From contig OX326959.1 of NCBI GenBank assembly GCA_946800325.1, forward strand, positions 29,835,115 through 29,899,114: a stretch of 64,000 bases of DNA. Reading direction: 5' to 3'. Shown here in pieces: positions 61,501 to 64,000 of the stretch. Numbering within the stretch: the stretch's first letter is position 1; each line of letters begins with the position of its first letter. The position numbers were made by a program, and so were the translations under genes. A model generated the notes under the pieces. That model was not told where the DNA came from. It searched no databases and saw only the letters and a program-made list of their open reading frames with translations. Source of the stretch: Luzula sylvatica (Eukaryota > Streptophyta > Magnoliopsida > Poales > Juncaceae).

Positions 61501-64000
61501 TCTTCAATCACGGAATTTTTTGAGAAAATCATTAAAAATGAAGTATTTTGCTCATTTTATAGAACTATTTTGGTCTTTTTTAGAAAAAATCATAATTGAT
61601 ATTTTTGAAGGTGTTAGACTTCAGTTTTTTATTTTATGCAAAAAATAGGAAAAATAGCAATTTGTATGTGTTGGTCTTCAGTCACGAAGTTTTTTGAGAA
61701 AATCATGAAAAATGAAGTATTTTGCTCATTTTAGAGAACTATTTTGGTCATTTTTAGAAAAAATGATAATTGATATTTTTGAAGGTGTTAGACTTCAGTT
61801 TTTGATTTTCTGCAAAAAAATGGAAAAATAGAAATTTGTATGTGATAGTCTTCAATCACGGAATTTTTTGAGAAAAACATGAATAATGAAGTATTTTGCT
61901 CATTTTAGAGAACTATTTTGGTCTTTTTTAGAAAAAATGATAATTGATATTTTTTAAGGTGTTAGACTTCAGTTTTTGATTTTATGCAAAAATAGGAAAA
62001 ATAGAAATTTGTATGTGTCAGTCTTCAATCACGGAGTTTTTGAGAAAAACATGAATAGTGAAGTATTTTGCTCATTTTAGAGAACTATTTTGGTCTTTTT
62101 TAGAAAAAATGATAATTGATATTTTTGAAGGTGTTAGACTTCAGTTTTTGATTTTCTGCAAAAAAAAGGAAAAATAGAAATTTGTATGTGTTAGTCTTCA
62201 ATCCCGTAGTTTTTCGATAAAAACAAGAAAAATGAAGTATTTTGCTCATTTCAGAGAACTATTTTGGTATTTTTTAGAAAAAATGATAATTGATATTTTT
62301 TAAGGTGACTTCAGTTTTTGATTTTTTCCAAAAAATTGGAAAAATAGAAATTTGTATGTGTTAGTCTTCAATCACGGAATTTTTTGAGAAAATCATGAAA
62401 AATGAAGTATTTTGCTCATTTTAGAGAACTATTTTGGTCTTTTTAGAAAAAATGATAAATGATATTTTTGAAGTAGTTAGTCTTCAGTTTTTGATTTTTT
62501 CCATAAAATTGGAAAAATTGAAATTTGTATGTGTTAGTCTTCAATCACGGAATTTTTTGAGAAAATCATGAAAAATGATGTATTTTGCTCATTTTAGAGA
62601 ACTATTTTGGTCTTTTTTTGAAAAAATGATAATTGATATTTTTGAAGGTGTTAGACTTCAGTTTTTGATTTTCTGCAAAAATATAGGAAAAGTAGAAATT
62701 TGTATGTGTTAGTCTTCCATCCCGGAGTTATTCGAGAAAAACATGAAAAATTTAATATTTTGCTCATTTTAGAGAACTATTTTGGTCTTTTTTAGAAAAA
62801 ATGATAATTGATATTTTTTAAGGTGTTAGACTTCAGATTTTGATTTTTTGCAAAAAATTGGAAAAATAGAAATTTGTAAGTGTTAGTCTTCAATAACAGA
62901 ATTTTTTGAGAAAAACATGAATGATGAAGTATTTTGCTTATTTTAGAGAACTATTTTAGTCTTTTTTAGAAAAAATGATTATTGATATTTAGAAGGTGTT
63001 AGACTTCAGTTTTTTATTTTAAGCAAAAAATATGAAAAATAGAAATTTGTATGTGTTAGTCTTCAATACCGGAGTTTTTGGAGAAAAACATGAAAAATGA
63101 AGTATTTTGCTCATTTTAGAGAACTATTTTGGTCTTTTTTAGAAAAAATGATAATTGATATTTTTGAAGGTGTTAGACTTCAGTTTTTGATTTTCTGCAA
63201 AAAAATAGGAAAAATAGAAATTTGTATGTGTTAGTCTTCAATCCCGTAGTTTTTCGAGAAAAACATGAAAAATGAAGTATTTTGCTCATTTTAGAGAACT
63301 ATTTTGGTCTTTTTTAGAACAAATGATAATTGATATTTTTGAAGGTGTTAGACTTCAGTTTTTGATTTTTTGCTAAAAATTGGAAAAATAGAAATTTGTA
63401 TATGTTAGTCTCCAATCACGAATTTTTTTGAGAAAAACATGAAAAATAAAGTATTTTTCTCATTTTAGAGAACTATTTTGGTCTTTTTTAGAAAAAATCA
63501 TAATTGATATTTTTGAAGGTGTTAGACTTCCGTTTTTGATTTTTTCCAAAAAATTGGAAAAATTGAAATTTGTATGTGTTAGTCTTCAATCACGGAATTT
63601 TTTGAGAAAATCATGAAAAATGAAGTATTTTGCTCATTTTAGAGAACTATTTTGGTCTTTTTTAGAAAAAATGATAATTGATATTTTTGAAAGTGTTAGA
63701 CTTCTGTTTTTGATTTTCTGCAAAAAATTGGAAAAATTGAAATTTGTATGTGTTAGTCTTCAATCACGGAATTTTTGAAAAAATCATTAAAAATGTAGTA
63801 TTTTGCTCATTTTAGAGAACTATTTTGGTCTTTTTTAGAAAAAATCATAATTGATATTTTTGAAGGTGTTAGACTTCAGTTTTTTATTTTTGCAAAAAAT
63901 AAGAAAAATAGAAATTTGTATGTGTTGGTCTTCAATCACGAAGTTTTTTGAGAAAAACATGAAAAATGAAGTATTTTGCTCATTTTAGAGAATTATTTTG
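58501..64000 (+). repeat. Domain H, diverged monomers to the window end
   Basis: About 31 monomers, less uniform than the rest. Features seen mostly here: a shortened ggtctttttagaaaaaatg with ataaatgat (near 58675, 58850 and 62443), ttccataaaattg, ttttttacaaaaaatg (59725) and a missing ttag in aaggtgacttcag (62302). Two similar runs start at cccggagttattcgag, 59131 and 62721; their 3,590-bp offset is 21 monomers minus about 64 bp, which fits the 58-bp deletion at 61416 plus small indels. This may be nearer the array edge, where monomers usually diverge, but the edge is not in view. Confidence 0.78.
61393..61508 (+). repeat. Short 116-bp monomer (one 58-bp third deleted)
   Basis: From cacgaag at 61393 to cacgga at 61509 is 116 bp instead of 174. 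The sequence runs gagaaaaacatg straight into ataattgatattttt, so 58 bp from aaaaatgaag to the A-tract of the next third are absent. The breakpoints lie after an A-tract followed by ATG in both thirds, which points to misaligned recombination or slippage between two thirds of the same monomer. It fuses reading frames by chance into a 101-codon open frame, which is not a gene. Confidence 0.9.

Larger units (their letters stand above)
33913..64000 (+). repeat. Satellite array, right part (same monomer and orientation)
   Basis: This continues the satellite after the gap with no change of monomer family or orientation, and the window ends inside the array. It is better organised than the left part: a 33-monomer HOR, then an 8-monomer HOR, then a 6-monomer HOR in four copies, then a return to the earlier sequence and finally a more diverged tail. 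No non-satellite DNA was seen. Function is not evident from sequence; the array has neither genes nor obvious promoters. Confidence 0.97.

Noticed and set aside
61343..61648. 101-codon open frame, the longest gap-free one
   Set aside because: It exists only because the 58-bp deletion joins two frames. It is satellite throughout and repeats the peptide of other monomers.
1..64000. CRISPR array
   Set aside because: Repeats are contiguous with no unique spacers, and a 174-bp unit with HORs is satellite, not CRISPR.
1..64000. Promoters, terminators and poly-A signals suggested by T-runs, TATA-like and AATAAA-like strings
   Set aside because: These follow from about 75% AT and recur in every monomer; no transcribed unit is visible to which they could belong.
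1..64000. Transposable element insertion or transposon-derived ends
   Set aside because: No stretch departs from the monomer pattern, and no target-site duplication, terminal repeat or coding remnant was seen.
1..64000. Bacterial or viral origin of the window
   Set aside because: Gene-free tandem repeats over 64 kb with nested HORs do not fit a bacterial or viral genome; a eukaryotic satellite explains everything seen.

Overview
The window is one unbroken eukaryotic satellite DNA array. Apart from a 200-base N gap at 33713-33912, every stretch I read is a head-to-tail copy, all in one orientation, of a monomer of about 174 bp. That makes roughly 366 monomers. A hand count of one consensus-like monomer gives 43 G/C in 174 bp, about 25% GC, with 30 G against 13 C on the + strand. 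I see no protein-coding gene, RNA gene, transposon, inversion or unique sequence. An array of this size, with higher-order repeats (HORs) and a placeholder gap, is typical of centromeric or pericentromeric heterochromatin in a long-read eukaryotic assembly. I do not recognise the satellite family and cannot name the species.

The monomer has internal structure. It splits into three parts of about 60, 57 and 57 bp. Each carries a T-tract, a short spacer and an A-tract, and two of them begin with nearly the same 13-mer (GTGTTAGWCTTCA). The monomer therefore looks like an old trimer of a unit of about 58 bp. One monomer at 61393-61508 is 116 bp long, having lost exactly one 58-bp third between two A-tracts.

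Above the monomer level the array is a mosaic of HOR domains. (A) 1 to ~16.4 kb: blocks built on 6- and 12-monomer units (about 1,044 and 2,086 bp), including a 22-monomer segment duplicated 5,220 bp apart. (B) 16.5-24.7 kb: three units of 18, 19 and at least 10 monomers sharing a core; a run of cccgtag-type monomers sits inside the core. (C) 24.7-33.7 kb: interspersed cassettes, one of which has four copies (the first already in B) with an identical 990-bp internal spacing. (Gap) 33713-33912. (D) 33.9-48.1 kb: a 33-monomer HOR of 5,743 bp, two full copies plus about half of a third. (E) 46.9-49.7 kb: a 1,393-bp 8-mer, two tandem copies overlapping the end of D, with two chimeric monomer junctions. 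(F) 50425-54604: four exactly phased 1,045-bp 6-mers that look almost identical and are probably the youngest expansion. (G) 54605-58.5 kb: a return to D/E sequence. (H) 58.5-64.0 kb: more diverged monomers with small indels.

Nothing here acts as a gene set. What the window records is satellite evolution: in-register unequal exchange, local amplification, chimeric monomer formation and CpG decay, at scales from 58 bp to about 8.5 kb.
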